A stretch of 64,000 nt of DNA from Methylobacter sp. Its GTDB lineage: Bacteria; Pseudomonadota; Gammaproteobacteria; Methylococcales; Methylomonadaceae. The position numbers were made by a program, and so were the translations under genes. Positions 24,773 through 33,299 of the stretch are shown one piece after another. Location of the stretch: positions 93,017 to 157,016 of the forward strand of contig NZ_JALOCF010000004.1 of assembly GCF_023227905.1 (NCBI RefSeq), given 5' to 3'. How positions within the stretch are numbered: the first letter of the stretch is position 1; every line of letters begins with the position of its first letter. The notes under the pieces are model-generated. The model did not search any database. It was given only the letters and a program-made list of their open reading frames with translations, and was not told the DNA's origin.

Positions 24773-26098
24773 CTACAGAATATAACGGCTCAAATCCTCG
24801 TCTTCAACAAACTCGGTTAAGTGGTCGTCAACGTAAGCGGCATCGATAAGGATATTTTCTCCCATCAAATCAGGGGCGTTATAGGAAATGTCTTCGAGTA
24901 ACCGCTCCAGAATGGTGTGCAGTCTTCGTGCGCCAATGTTTTCGGTGGTTTCATTCACTTGCCAACCGAGTTCCGCAATGCGCTTGATGCCGTCTGTGGA
25001 AAACGACAGCGATACGCCCTCGGTGCTTAATAGAGCAGTATATTGTTCGGTCAGCGAGGCGTCAGGCTCGGTCAGGATGCGCACAAAATCATCGGCTGAA
25101 AGAGCGTCCAGTTCAACACGGATAGGGAAACGGCCTTGCAGTTCAGGGATTAAGTCCGAGGGTTTGGTCAAATGGAACGCACCGGAGGCGATAAACAAAA
25201 TATGGTCGGTTTTAATCGATCCGTACTTGGTGCTGACCGTCGTGCCTTCAACCAGCGGTAACAAATCCCGCTGTACGCCCTCGCGGGAGACTTCGCCGCT
25301 GCCTCCGCCCAGTTCGGAACGTTTGCAGATTTTGTCGATTTCGTCCAGAAAAACGATGCCGTTTTGCTCTACGGATTCGACCGCGCGTGTCCGGATGTCA
25401 TCTTCATTAACCAGCTTGGAAGCTTCCTCATCCTGTAAAACCTTCAGGGCTTTGTTAATTTTCATTTTGCGGGAGCGGGTTTTGCCCGAACCCAGGTTTT
25501 GAAACATGCCTTGCAATTGGTTGGTCATTTCTTCCATGCCGGGAGGGGCCATGATTTCAACGCCCACCGGTGCAAGATGCACGTCAATTTCAATTTCCTT
25601 GTCGTTCAGATCGCCTTCGCGTAACTTCTTGCGCATTTTTTGGCGGGTCGATTCTTCGGTATCGGACAGCATGCCGCCGTTCGCCCTGGGCAGCAGAATA
25701 TCCAGAATCCGTTCCTCGGCGGCATCGAAAGCCTTGTTTTCAACCTTCTCCATTTCCAGCGTGCGGGTCATTTTGACAGCGGTATCGACTAAATCACGGA
25801 CAATGGAATCGACATCGCGGCCGACATAGCCGACTTCGGTAAATTTGGTGGCTTCAATTTTAATGAAAGGCGCATTTGCCAGACGCGCAAGACGACGGGC
25901 AATTTCAGTCTTACCGACCCCGGTAGGGCCGATCATTAAAATATTTTTAGGCGTGATTTCTTCGCGCAGGGCATTGTCAATCTGTTGACGGCGCCAGCGG
26001 TTGCGTAGCGCGATGGCAACAGCGCGTTTGGCATTGGTTTGGCCGACAATATGCTTGTCCAGCTCGCTTACGATTTTTTTAGGAGTCATTTGAGTCAT
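24773..26098 (-). CDS. hslU: ATP-dependent protease ATPase subunit HslU
   Basis: The AAA+ unfoldase that feeds substrates to HslV. From ATG 26098 it has 441 residues (E. coli 443); another ATG lies at 26089. Visible are TPKKIVSELDKHIVGQTNAK, Walker A GPTGVGKTEIARRLA near residue 60, the pore loop neighbourhood EVGYVGRDVDSIVRDLVD, Walker B IVFLDEIDKIC, sensor 1 LFIASGAFH and sensor 2 IGARRLHTILERLLEDISYN. The C-terminus, DEDLSRYIL, matches the tail that inserts into HslV. It starts 4 nt after hslV, forming the usual hslVU operon. Confidence 0.98.
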   Translation of the reverse strand: MTQMTPKKIVSELDKHIVGQTNAKRAVAIALRNRWRRQQIDNALREEITPKNILMIGPTGVGKTEIARRLARLANAPFIKIEATKFTEVGYVGRDVDSIVRDLVDTAVKMTRTLEMEKVENKAFDAAEERILDILLPRANGGMLSDTEESTRQKMRKKLREGDLNDKEIEIDVHLAPVGVEIMAPPGMEEMTNQLQGMFQNLGSGKTRSRKMKINKALKVLQDEEASKLVNEDDIRTRAVESVEQNGIVFLDEIDKICKRSELGGGSGEVSREGVQRDLLPLVEGTTVSTKYGSIKTDHILFIASGAFHLTKPSDLIPELQGRFPIRVELDALSADDFVRILTEPDASLTEQYTALLSTEGVSLSFSTDGIKRIAELGWQVNETTENIGARRLHTILERLLEDISYNAPDLMGENILIDAAYVDDHLTEFVEDEDLSRYIL

Positions 26099-26102
26099 TT
26101 GT

Positions 26103-26651
26103 TTACTCGTTAGGTTCGGCGTCGAGTTCTTCAATACGCAAATTGTGGTTGGTGTAAATACAGATATCCGCAGCGATATTTAAAGACCGTTCAACAATTT
26201 CACGGGCGCTAAGGTTGGTGTTTTCCAGCAATGCGCGTGCGGCAGCCTGGGCAAAAGAGCCGCCGGAACCAATTGCCATTAAGTCGAATTCGGGTTCGAT
26301 TACATCACCGGTACCGGAAATAATCAGGGACGTTTTTGCATCGGCAATGGTTAGCAACGCTTCCAGTTTGCGCAAAGCGCGGTCGGTGCGCCAGTCTTTG
26401 GCCATTTCCACGGCGGCGCGCGTTAAATTGCCGCGGTGCTTTTCCAGCTTGCCTTCAAAATGCTCAAACAAAGTGAACGCGTCCGCCGTTGCTCCGGCAA
26501 AACCGGCGATGACTTTGTCGTGATATAGACGGCGTACCTTGCGGGCATTGCCTTTCATAACTGTATTGCCCAAAGTGACCTGACCGTCACCGCCGATTAC
26601 AACTTTGTCGCCCCGGCGGACGGAAAGTATCGTTGTTCCTCTAAAACTCAC
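26103..26651 (-). CDS. hslV: ATP-dependent protease proteolytic subunit HslV
   Basis: A threonine peptidase, proteasome beta-like, of 182 residues. A five-residue leader (MSFRG) precedes the catalytic Thr of TTILSVRRGDKVVIGGDGQV, so maturation by removal of the leader is expected. Other family stretches are GFAGATADAFTLFEHFEGKL, KDWRTDRALRKLEALL and IGSGGSFAQAAARALLENTN. It is divergent from the DUF4126 gene with 165 nt between starts, which must contain the hslVU promoter. I could not identify a convincing heat-shock promoter by eye. Confidence 0.98.
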   Translation of the reverse strand: MSFRGTTILSVRRGDKVVIGGDGQVTLGNTVMKGNARKVRRLYHDKVIAGFAGATADAFTLFEHFEGKLEKHRGNLTRAAVEMAKDWRTDRALRKLEALLTIADAKTSLIISGTGDVIEPEFDLMAIGSGGSFAQAAARALLENTNLSAREIVERSLNIAADICIYTNHNLRIEELDAEPNE

Positions 26652-26816
26652 TTTAATACCCTAAGATTACCAAATACATGGAACCAATTTTACATGGTCT
26701 GCATTTAAATGTGCGAAAAAATGAGAACAGGGCGTATGGGAGATACGGATACGGTTTAGCTTCGATTCAGGAAACTATGCTACGCTCGGCAAAATAGTCA
26801 AAAAAGAGGCATTCTT

Positions 26817-27455
26817 ATGGACGCATTGGAGCAGATATCAACAACCTTGGCATTATCGATGGGGCTGGCGTGGGCTAGCGGGATTAACCTGTACGCAACA
26901 CTGTTTACTTTAGGCTACCTTGCCAATACCGGCAATATCGACTTGCCGCCGGATTTGCAAATAGTCGCCAACCCGATGGTCATGGGTGCGGCGGGGCTCA
27001 TGTACTGTATCGAATTTTTTGCCGATAAAACTCCGGGCGTAGACACCGGCTGGGATGCAATACATACATTTATCCGCATCCCGGCCGGAGCCATGCTCGC
27101 GGCTGGCGCGATAGGCGACTTGAATCCCGCCGTTGGATTGACAGCCGCCATTTTGGGCGGCAGTTTGGCGGCAGGTTCACACGCCACCAAAGCCGGAAGC
27201 CGGGTGTTGATTAACACCTCGCCGGAACCCTTTAGCAACTGGATTGCATCGGTCAGCGAGGATGCCATCGTAATTACCGGCGTCTGGGCAAGCATCAATC
27301 ATCCGGTACTGTTTTTAATAGGGTTGGCTGGTTTTATCCTGCTGATGATCTGGCTGCTGCCGCGGTTGTGGATGGGCGTGAAAAAAGTCTTTGGTTTTAT
27401 TATCAACCTGTTCCGAAATGAAAGCATCCCGGCCGACCAAAATTCACCCCAATAA
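26817..27455 (+). CDS. DUF4126 family membrane protein
   Basis: A 212-residue integral membrane protein. Five or six hydrophobic segments occur: about 10-30, 52-70, 90-125 (rich in Gly and Ala), 146-160 and 163-190. Diagnostic DUF4126-like text is SGINLYATLFTLGYLANTGN, FADKTPGVDTGWDAIHTFIR and AGSHATKAGSRVLINTSPEP. The ATG at 26817 follows an AAAGAGG ribosome site. The function is unknown. It precedes the two tRNA-Phe genes on the same strand, but the 60-nt gap and the tRNA features suggest separate transcripts. Confidence 0.85.
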   Translation: MDALEQISTTLALSMGLAWASGINLYATLFTLGYLANTGNIDLPPDLQIVANPMVMGAAGLMYCIEFFADKTPGVDTGWDAIHTFIRIPAGAMLAAGAIGDLNPAVGLTAAILGGSLAAGSHATKAGSRVLINTSPEPFSNWIASVSEDAIVITGVWASINHPVLFLIGLAGFILLMIWLLPRLWMGVKKVFGFIINLFRNESIPADQNSPQ

Positions 27456-27515
27456 AAACATTATTTATTGACTGACGGCGCATAATCGAGTCTAATGGCG
27501 CTCTTTTGTAGTTCC

Positions 27516-27591
<76 letters not shown>

Positions 27592-27621
27592 CTGCAAAGA
27601 AAATCAGCAATACATCAAAAT

Positions 27622-27697
<76 letters not shown>

Positions 27698-27708
27698 TGA
27701 ATACCAAA

Positions 27709-27735
27709 GGCTCCGATCTGATCGGGGCCTTTTTT
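27709..27735 (+). terminator. Rho-independent terminator after tRNA-Phe pair
   Basis: A 9-bp stem (ggctccgat/atcggggcc, one wobble pair) with a 3-nt loop and a run of six T residues, starting 12 nt after the second tRNA. This is the clearest terminator in the window. Confidence 0.85.
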
Positions 27736-27901
27736 ATTTCTGCCTTCCGGCGCTTGGCTGGGGAGCTGCACTTTGTATCTTCGGCTCAGTCAGGATTGTT
27801 CCGCACCTACGGCTTCTTTTACAGGCTGACAACCTTAACTATAGACCTTGCTCTATACTCAAAGCCGCTGACTCAATATCCAACTCAAACGGTGCCGCCT
27901 C

Positions 27902-30900
27902 ATGAACCTGCCCCGCTACACTTTGAAAGCCGACCGCTTCGTTATCGACCAATACAACGACCTTATCCCGTTCGCCAGTTTCCTGCCCGGTATCGCCGGC
28001 GTGTCGGGCCGGCCCGCATGGGCGTTTTACGTCAACAGGGGACAGGCCGTCGCCAGTTTCGGCGTGCGCAACAAAGACGGAGCGTTTTTGGAATTTTTCC
28101 CGGCCGATAAAGCTTATCAACTGACGCCGTCGCGGGGGTTTCGGACTTTTCTGAAGATTGCCGAACGCGGACAAACCCTGACCCACGAACCGTTCCAGCG
28201 CGGCGCGGGCCCCGAGGTCAGGCAGCGTCTTTACATCACCGATCATGAAGTCGGTGTCGAAGAAATCCATCCGCAATTTGGATTCAGCATCCGGGCCGAT
28301 ATGTTCACCTTGCCCGAGGCGCCCGTGGCCGGTTTGCTGCGGCGGGTCACTATTACTAATACCTCCGGGCATATTAAAAAGATCGAGATCGTCGACGGCT
28401 TGCCGCAAGTGCTGCCCTTTGGCATGAACCAATGGATTTTAAAATTCATGAGCCGAACTTCGGAAGCCTTCATGCGCGTCGAAGGCGTCGAGGAAAACTT
28501 GCCTTTTTACCGGCTGAAAGTATGGCCTACCGACTCCCCGCAAGTGGAGCCGGTGATAGCCTGCAATTTCTTCGCGGGTTTTTTAAACGGTAGGCGCACC
28601 CGCGTGGTTGTGGATGCGGAGAGAATTTTCGGCTTGGCTGGGGATTTTTCCAGACCGGAACGGTTTTTTACCAACGATAGCCTGGATTTTGCTAATCAGG
28701 TGACGGGTAATCAAACGCCTTCGGCTTTCCAGGCGTTGACCGTCGAACTCCAGCCGGGACAAAGCCAAGTGTTCTACGGCTTTTACGGCCATGCCGCGTC
28801 ACAGCCGGTGTTTGAGCAATTCATCGTTGAGGCTGACAAGAAAGATTACTTCGAGGTCAAGCGGGAGGTGATCCGCCGCTTGGTCGAAAGCATCACACAA
28901 AAAATCTTTACCGCGACGGCCAAGCCGCTGTTCGATGCCCATGCCCGGCAATGTTACCTGGACAATGGTTTGCGCGGCGGGTTTCCTAAAGAAGTACCGG
29001 GAGGCGCGCAATTGTATTTGTTCGGCCGCAAGCATGGCGATCTGGAAAGGGATTACAACGACTTCCTGTTGCAGGATACGCCGTATTCCGAAGGTAACGG
29101 CGATTTTCGCGATGTATTGCAAAACCGCAGGATGGACGTGTTTTTCGAGCCTGCGCTGGATGACAAAAACATCCGCTATTTCTTCAACCTGATTCAGCCG
29201 GACGGCTACAACCCTTGTTCGTTGCGGAACTCGCGTTTTGTCGTGGATGCTCCACTAACCCTTACGCATCATTTCACCCGGTTTTCAGGCCTGGAACAAC
29301 TGCTGTCCCGCGAGTTTAAATACGCGGAATTATGGCAGACGCTTCAAGGCGCGGGAAACCCGGAACCGATCATCAAGGAAATTCTGGCGCAAGCGCAGGA
29401 AGTGGAGGATGCCGAATTCGACCGGGGTTATTGGTCGGATCACTGGACTTATTTGGTGGATTTGCTGATTAGCTATGCAGCGATTTTCCCGGATCGGCTA
29501 TCCGGCTTGTTCAAGGAAAAAAACTACGCCTTCTTCGATTCCACCCATTTTGTTGTGCCGCGCTGTCAAAAATACACGGTGACGCCCAACGGCGTTCGCC
29601 AGTACGGCGCGGTACAGGGCAGCCCTGAGAAAGAATCCCTGATCAACTCCCGTAGCCGTCGCCGCCACCAAGTCCGTGCGCAACGCGGCCACGGCGAGAT
29701 CGTTTACACCACGCTGCTCGGAAAAATCCTGACCCTGGTCGCCAACAAACTGTCCACTCTGGACCCGTTCGGCGTAGGCATAGAAATGGAAGCCGACCGC
29801 CCCGGCTGGTGTGATGCCTTGAACGGCCTGCCCGGCATTTTCGGGTCTTCGGTAAATGAAACCATTGAACTCAAGCGGCTGGTGGACGTTGCTTTGAAAG
29901 CCCTGGCCGATGTCGGGGGAGAATTTTCCCTGCCGACCGAACTGGCGGATTTTATAGCGGGGTTGGAAGCGCTGTTAAATCATCCCAACCTGACGCCGGA
30001 GCTATTCTGGCAGGAAAGCGGAGCCCAAAAGGAAGCCTATCGGGACAAGGTGTTCATGGGCTTTGACGGTGCCGAACACGCTCTCTCTGTTGCCGCAGTT
30101 CAAACCTTCCTGGCGGCGGTTTCGGGCTATCTCAATGCTGCGATCGACAAAGCCCGGACGCCGGAAGGTATCGTCACCTATTTTTCCTATGAGGCCGAGC
30201 AGTACCAGGAAGTCGCGGACGGCAAGCCGGTTGTGACCCGCTTCAAGCAAAAACCGTTGCCGTTGTTTTTGGAAGGCTTTGTCCACGCGCTACGCATCGC
30301 AGGCCCCGACGAAGCCCGGAGGCTATACGAAGCGGCGCGCACGTCCGAACTGTTTGACCGGCAACTGGGCATGTACCGCCTGAACGCGCCGCTGGGCGAC
30401 AATGCGCTGGAACTGGGCCGGATCGGCGTGTTCAACTACGGTTGGCTGGAGAACGGATCGATCTTTTTGCACATGCATTACAAATTCGTGCTGGAAATGG
30501 TCCGGGCCGGATTGGCCGACGAGTTTTACGACCAGATCGAACGGCTGCTGGTGGCGTTCCGCGACCCGGCCGAATACGGCCGCAACCCGGTCGAAAATTC
30601 CAGCTTCCTGGTTAGCAGCGGCTTCGATATCGATCCCCGGCAACATGGTAGAGGCTGTGTAGCCCGTCTTTCAGGTTCCACGGTGGAATTCCTGCATCTT
30701 TGGACGCATCTATTTCTGGGGCCTAATCCGTTTGTGTTCGAGCAAGGCCAACTGCGCTTCAAGCCCGAGCCGGTGTTGGCAAAATCGCTGTTCTCGACGG
30801 CCGAACGCTTAGCTACTCCGTTCGGCACGGAAGAAACCTTGCCGACGCACAGCACGGCCTGTGCGTTGTTGGGTACGACGTTGTTGGTCTATATCAATCC

Positions 30901-31066
30901 CGAGCTCCAAGACACTTTCGGCCATACTGCCGTAAGGCCCTGCCGCTATCAGTTATATGGGCGGGATGGTGTTGTGCAAACCGCGGAAAGCCCGCACCTG
31001 GGGGGGCAAGCCGCTGAAGCGCTTCGCCAAGGGCTATTCCGGCGAGTGGATGTGTTGCTTGCGTGA
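27902..31066 (+). CDS. Large GH94-like protein (cellobiose phosphorylase-type annotation)
   Basis: A 1054-residue protein without signal peptide. The N-terminal 330 residues look like the beta-sandwich of glycoside phosphorylases (YNDLIPFASFLPGIAGVSGR, FFPADKAYQLTPSRGFRTFL). Helical segments follow, with aromatic/acidic clusters typical of an (alpha/alpha)6 barrel: DRGYWSDHWTYLVDLLISYA, GWCDALNGLPGIFGS and FNYGWLENGSIFLHMHYKFV. I recall proteins of this size and text annotated as cellobiose phosphorylase, but I cannot confirm catalytic residues. The true substrate, or whether it is an enzyme, is uncertain. Codon use is GC-richer than the neighbours downstream. It is the first gene after the tRNA-Phe pair. 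Confidence 0.62.
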   Translation: MNLPRYTLKADRFVIDQYNDLIPFASFLPGIAGVSGRPAWAFYVNRGQAVASFGVRNKDGAFLEFFPADKAYQLTPSRGFRTFLKIAERGQTLTHEPFQRGAGPEVRQRLYITDHEVGVEEIHPQFGFSIRADMFTLPEAPVAGLLRRVTITNTSGHIKKIEIVDGLPQVLPFGMNQWILKFMSRTSEAFMRVEGVEENLPFYRLKVWPTDSPQVEPVIACNFFAGFLNGRRTRVVVDAERIFGLAGDFSRPERFFTNDSLDFANQVTGNQTPSAFQALTVELQPGQSQVFYGFYGHAASQPVFEQFIVEADKKDYFEVKREVIRRLVESITQKIFTATAKPLFDAHARQCYLDNGLRGGFPKEVPGGAQLYLFGRKHGDLERDYNDFLLQDTPYSEGNGDFRDVLQNRRMDVFFEPALDDKNIRYFFNLIQPDGYNPCSLRNSRFVVDAPLTLTHHFTRFSGLEQLLSREFKYAELWQTLQGAGNPEPIIKEILAQAQEVEDAEFDRGYWSDHWTYLVDLLISYAAIFPDRLSGLFKEKNYAFFDSTHFVVPRCQKYTVTPNGVRQYGAVQGSPEKESLINSRSRRRHQVRAQRGHGEIVYTTLLGKILTLVANKLSTLDPFGVGIEMEADRPGWCDALNGLPGIFGSSVNETIELKRLVDVALKALADVGGEFSLPTELADFIAGLEALLNHPNLTPELFWQESGAQKEAYRDKVFMGFDGAEHALSVAAVQTFLAAVSGYLNAAIDKARTPEGIVTYFSYEAEQYQEVADGKPVVTRFKQKPLPLFLEGFVHALRIAGPDEARRLYEAARTSELFDRQLGMYRLNAPLGDNALELGRIGVFNYGWLENGSIFLHMHYKFVLEMVRAGLADEFYDQIERLLVAFRDPAEYGRNPVENSSFLVSSGFDIDPRQHGRGCVARLSGSTVEFLHLWTHLFLGPNPFVFEQGQLRFKPEPVLAKSLFSTAERLATPFGTEETLPTHSTACALLGTTLLVYINPELQDTFGHTAVRPCRYQLYGRDGVVQTAESPHLGGQAAEALRQGLFRRVDVLLA

Positions 31067-31094
31067 TCTAGGTTTATAAGTTAGCCATCTTCCG

Positions 31095-31348
31095 ATGGGA
31101 AAATACGATAAATTAATCGATAAGATTCTTCGTGGAACTTCAGATGCAAATATTCCATTCGATGATCTTCGGGGCTTATTGATTCGTTTAGGCTTTGATG
31201 AGCGGATACGCGGAAGCCACATGTTTATCGAAAAGAAGGCGTCGAAGAGAAGCTAAATCTTCAGCAGGATGACAGTAAAGCGAAACCCTATCAGGTTCGA
31301 CAAGTCAGATTCATAATCATCAAATACCATTTAGAGGATGAAATATGA
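31095..31348 (+). pseudogene. hicA: Frameshifted HicA-like toxin gene
   Basis: From ATG 31095 the frame gives MGKYDKLIDKILRGTSDANI and then PFDDLRGLLIRLGFDERIRGSH before leaving the family pattern and stopping at 31257-31259. Shifting to the other frame near 31218-31220 restores HVYRKEGVEEKLNLQQDDSK and then AKPYQVRQVRFIIIKYHLED, ending at TGA 31346-31348. The break falls inside the GSHH-type motif that carries the HicA catalytic His and is explained by loss of one base. The intended stop overlaps the hicB ATG, as in a normal hicAB operon. A sequencing error would also give this picture. Confidence 0.8.
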
Positions 31349-31560
31349 CATACAAATACGAGACCATTTTATATTGGAGCAAGGAAGATAACGCTTTTAT
31401 CGCCGAAGTCCCGGAACTTCCCGGTTGCATGGCGCACGGCGCCTCCCAGGAGGAAGCGCTGGCGAATACAAATGAGGCTATTGGGCTTTGGCTGGATACG
31501 GCAAAAGAGTTCGGCGATCCAATTCCTGAACCAAAGGGGCGTCGCCTTATGTATGCTTAA
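31345..31560 (+). CDS. hicB: HicB-family antitoxin
   Basis: A 71-residue protein with the HicB partial RNase H-like fold: YETILYWSKEDNAFIAEVPE followed by LPGCMAHGASQEEALANTNE, then AIGLWLDTAKEFGDPIPEP. The domain normally binds and blocks HicA. No DNA-binding (HTH or RHH) tail is present, so this is the short antitoxin type. It overlaps the restored hicA stop by 3 nt. The partner toxin is frameshifted, so the antitoxin may be a survivor with no target, or it may still protect against another HicA elsewhere. Confidence 0.9.
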   Translation: MTYKYETILYWSKEDNAFIAEVPELPGCMAHGASQEEALANTNEAIGLWLDTAKEFGDPIPEPKGRRLMYA

Positions 31561-31579
31561 AATAATTGGGTTTAGCTGG

Positions 31580-31656
31580 GTAGGGGGCGCATCGCGCACC
31601 ATTATTATAAATGCTATTAGATCAGACATCGAAAAGGGGCGCGATGCACCCTCTAC
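31580..31656 (+). repeat. 77-bp palindromic element, copy 1
   Basis: Terminal inverted repeats gtagggggcgcatcgcgcac and gcgcgatgcaccctctac bound 77 bp. The interior contains gacatcgaaaagggg. Its reverse complement aligns along its whole length with 34831-34907, also 77 bp. No coding capacity. It looks like a miniature inverted-repeat element. The remaining DNA up to 31798 is AT-rich and shows nothing else. Confidence 0.8.
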
Positions 31657-31798
31657 ATGACTTGCGTGATGAATTTATCCAACCGGATGAAAAAACAATG
31701 ATTTTTAATTTTTATAACGTATTAGACAAACAAATGATGCAATGTTTTGCGTCTATCAGGATAGCTAATATTAGTTTGCGACTTCTTTAGGAAGCGCC

Positions 31799-32953
31799 AT
31801 GAACCAATCGTTTAAATTTCTAGATGAGAAGAACGCGCTGGCCCTTCTTCCAATTCCCGCGTCATGTCTTCAAGAAATTGAGGTGATGCTTGAGGCTGTA
31901 AATAGGGGAGAGCGGGGAGGAAGAGAGGGGTGCATTACAGCATTAATGCGGATCAATAAGAAGAGCAGATATTCAAAGAAATCTTGGGGAAGGCTTGCAG
32001 GAGGCAAGAAGGTAGATCTTGGCATTACGTACAAGTTCATCACTTTCGACGAGCAAGAAGACTATAGCGAATATTTTTATTCTTACGATGCTTGGCAGCA
32101 TGGCACACCACAAGCGCCTATGCTAATGCTTAGTTTTGATCGCAACTCGGGTTCAGCACCTAAAGGAACCCTAGAAAATGGCCCAGGCACATATGTAATT
32201 TCTCGCAGAATTGTTTCGGTACCACTCCAGTGTGTTCTAAAGCATTGGGGGAATGCTGAGTCTGGATACATGATTTATGAACACAATCTTTCAGCAATGG
32301 ATCATGCTGTTCCGCAATTCAAGTCCATTAGTTACATCGGCCTTACATCGCGAAACTGGCAAACCCGATATAAGGAGCATCAGAGAGATGCGTTGACAGG
32401 TAGCGAGTTGCTATTTCACACGTCTTTGGCTGCGGTAATCAACAAAGACGGTATTAGCCAAGCTGGGATGGGGCACTTTGAAATGGTAAGAAGTGGCGCA
32501 TGCCTGCTTTCAGAGCTTCAATACATTAACTTAACCTATGAAGAGGCCATGCAGATTGAAGAACGCATGGTAGAGCGTACTTTGCATCCTAACGGGCTAA
32601 ACATGATTCCAGGCGGATTCGCCGGAATGAAGTTTCTTCACAAGCTTGGGTATTTGTCGCGAGATCGTGCCTCGGCTGATGATCGAGACTTTGCGGCAGC
32701 GAAGTATTTGTTGAAAAATGCTAGTGTCGGCAAGGTTGCTCCTTGGGTTTCTGAGAACTGGTCAAAAGATGAATTCTATGAGCAGGTCATATTCAAGAGG
32801 AACAACACTCTAAATCGAGAACAGATACTTTCCATTCGAAAGTATGGTAATGAGTGGAGTTTCAGCGCTGAATTGATCGCGAATCTAGTAGGAGCGAACA
32901 TTAGACAAGTGCGTGATGTCCTAAGTGGCAAGTATTACTCCCGTGTGAAATGA
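31799..32953 (+). CDS. GIY-YIG nuclease-like protein with possible C-terminal HTH
   Basis: A 384-residue protein. The central part looks like a GIY-YIG nuclease: a GYMIYEH strand, then YIGLTSRNWQTRYKEHQRDA with YIG at residues 179-181 and the conserved Arg and His positions. An acidic helix, EEAMQIEERMVERTLHPNG, follows with a candidate catalytic Glu, and then LNMIPGG at about 267-273, the usual end of the fold. The C-terminal 45 residues (LNREQILSIRKYG, FSAELIANLVGANIRQVRDV) resemble the short HTH modules seen behind homing nucleases. The N-terminal 170 residues are unrecognised. No intron, intein or methylase neighbour is visible. It could be a free-standing mobile nuclease or a defence effector; both are inference. 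Confidence 0.7.
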   Translation: MNQSFKFLDEKNALALLPIPASCLQEIEVMLEAVNRGERGGREGCITALMRINKKSRYSKKSWGRLAGGKKVDLGITYKFITFDEQEDYSEYFYSYDAWQHGTPQAPMLMLSFDRNSGSAPKGTLENGPGTYVISRRIVSVPLQCVLKHWGNAESGYMIYEHNLSAMDHAVPQFKSISYIGLTSRNWQTRYKEHQRDALTGSELLFHTSLAAVINKDGISQAGMGHFEMVRSGACLLSELQYINLTYEEAMQIEERMVERTLHPNGLNMIPGGFAGMKFLHKLGYLSRDRASADDRDFAAAKYLLKNASVGKVAPWVSENWSKDEFYEQVIFKRNNTLNREQILSIRKYGNEWSFSAELIANLVGANIRQVRDVLSGKYYSRVK

Positions 32954-33051
32954 ATTCGTTTATCGTGCCCTCGCGCCAGCGTTGCTTTCGCCAAGGGTCT
33001 ATATCTATCAATCCCACCAAACCCGTATAATTACCGGCGCATGAACAGCGT

Positions 33052-33122
33052 GTAGCCTGGATGGCGCTGAGGAATCCAAGGCTTCGTTATCTTGTATTCT
33101 GCAATGCTACTATGGGCTACGC
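33052..33122. repeat. GTAGCCTGGAT-type palindromic repeat
   Basis: It starts gtagcctggatggcgctgag, has ggaatccaaggc inside, and ends gggctacgc, so the ends are inverted repeats (gtagcc/gggctac). Elements with this wording are common between genes in many proteobacteria. It lies in the 346-nt gap between the GIY-YIG gene and the lipase gene; I saw no gene in that gap. Confidence 0.5.
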
Positions 33123-33299
33123 AACTACATTATTCTTTCAAATCCCATCTGTGCGCCGCCGTACCGACAGCCGCTCATTTTAAGCTCATATTATTTTTAA
33201 GGTTTTGAAGAGACTCCGTCTCACCTCGAAGGCCGGTTATCAGGCGAGTAACTTGCTCATCGATAGCCACTTTATTCTTGTGCTTTGGGGGAAAATATT

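Noticed and set aside
24888..25502. A 204-codon open frame opposite hslU
   Set aside because: Antisense to a certain hslU gene; the Ser/Arg-rich product looks like a reverse-frame artefact.
26652..26816. Heat-shock (sigma-32) promoter for hslVU
   Set aside because: On the minus strand a CTGAATC-like box and a CCCATAC box exist, but the spacing of about 21 nt is too long for the consensus, so I did not call it.
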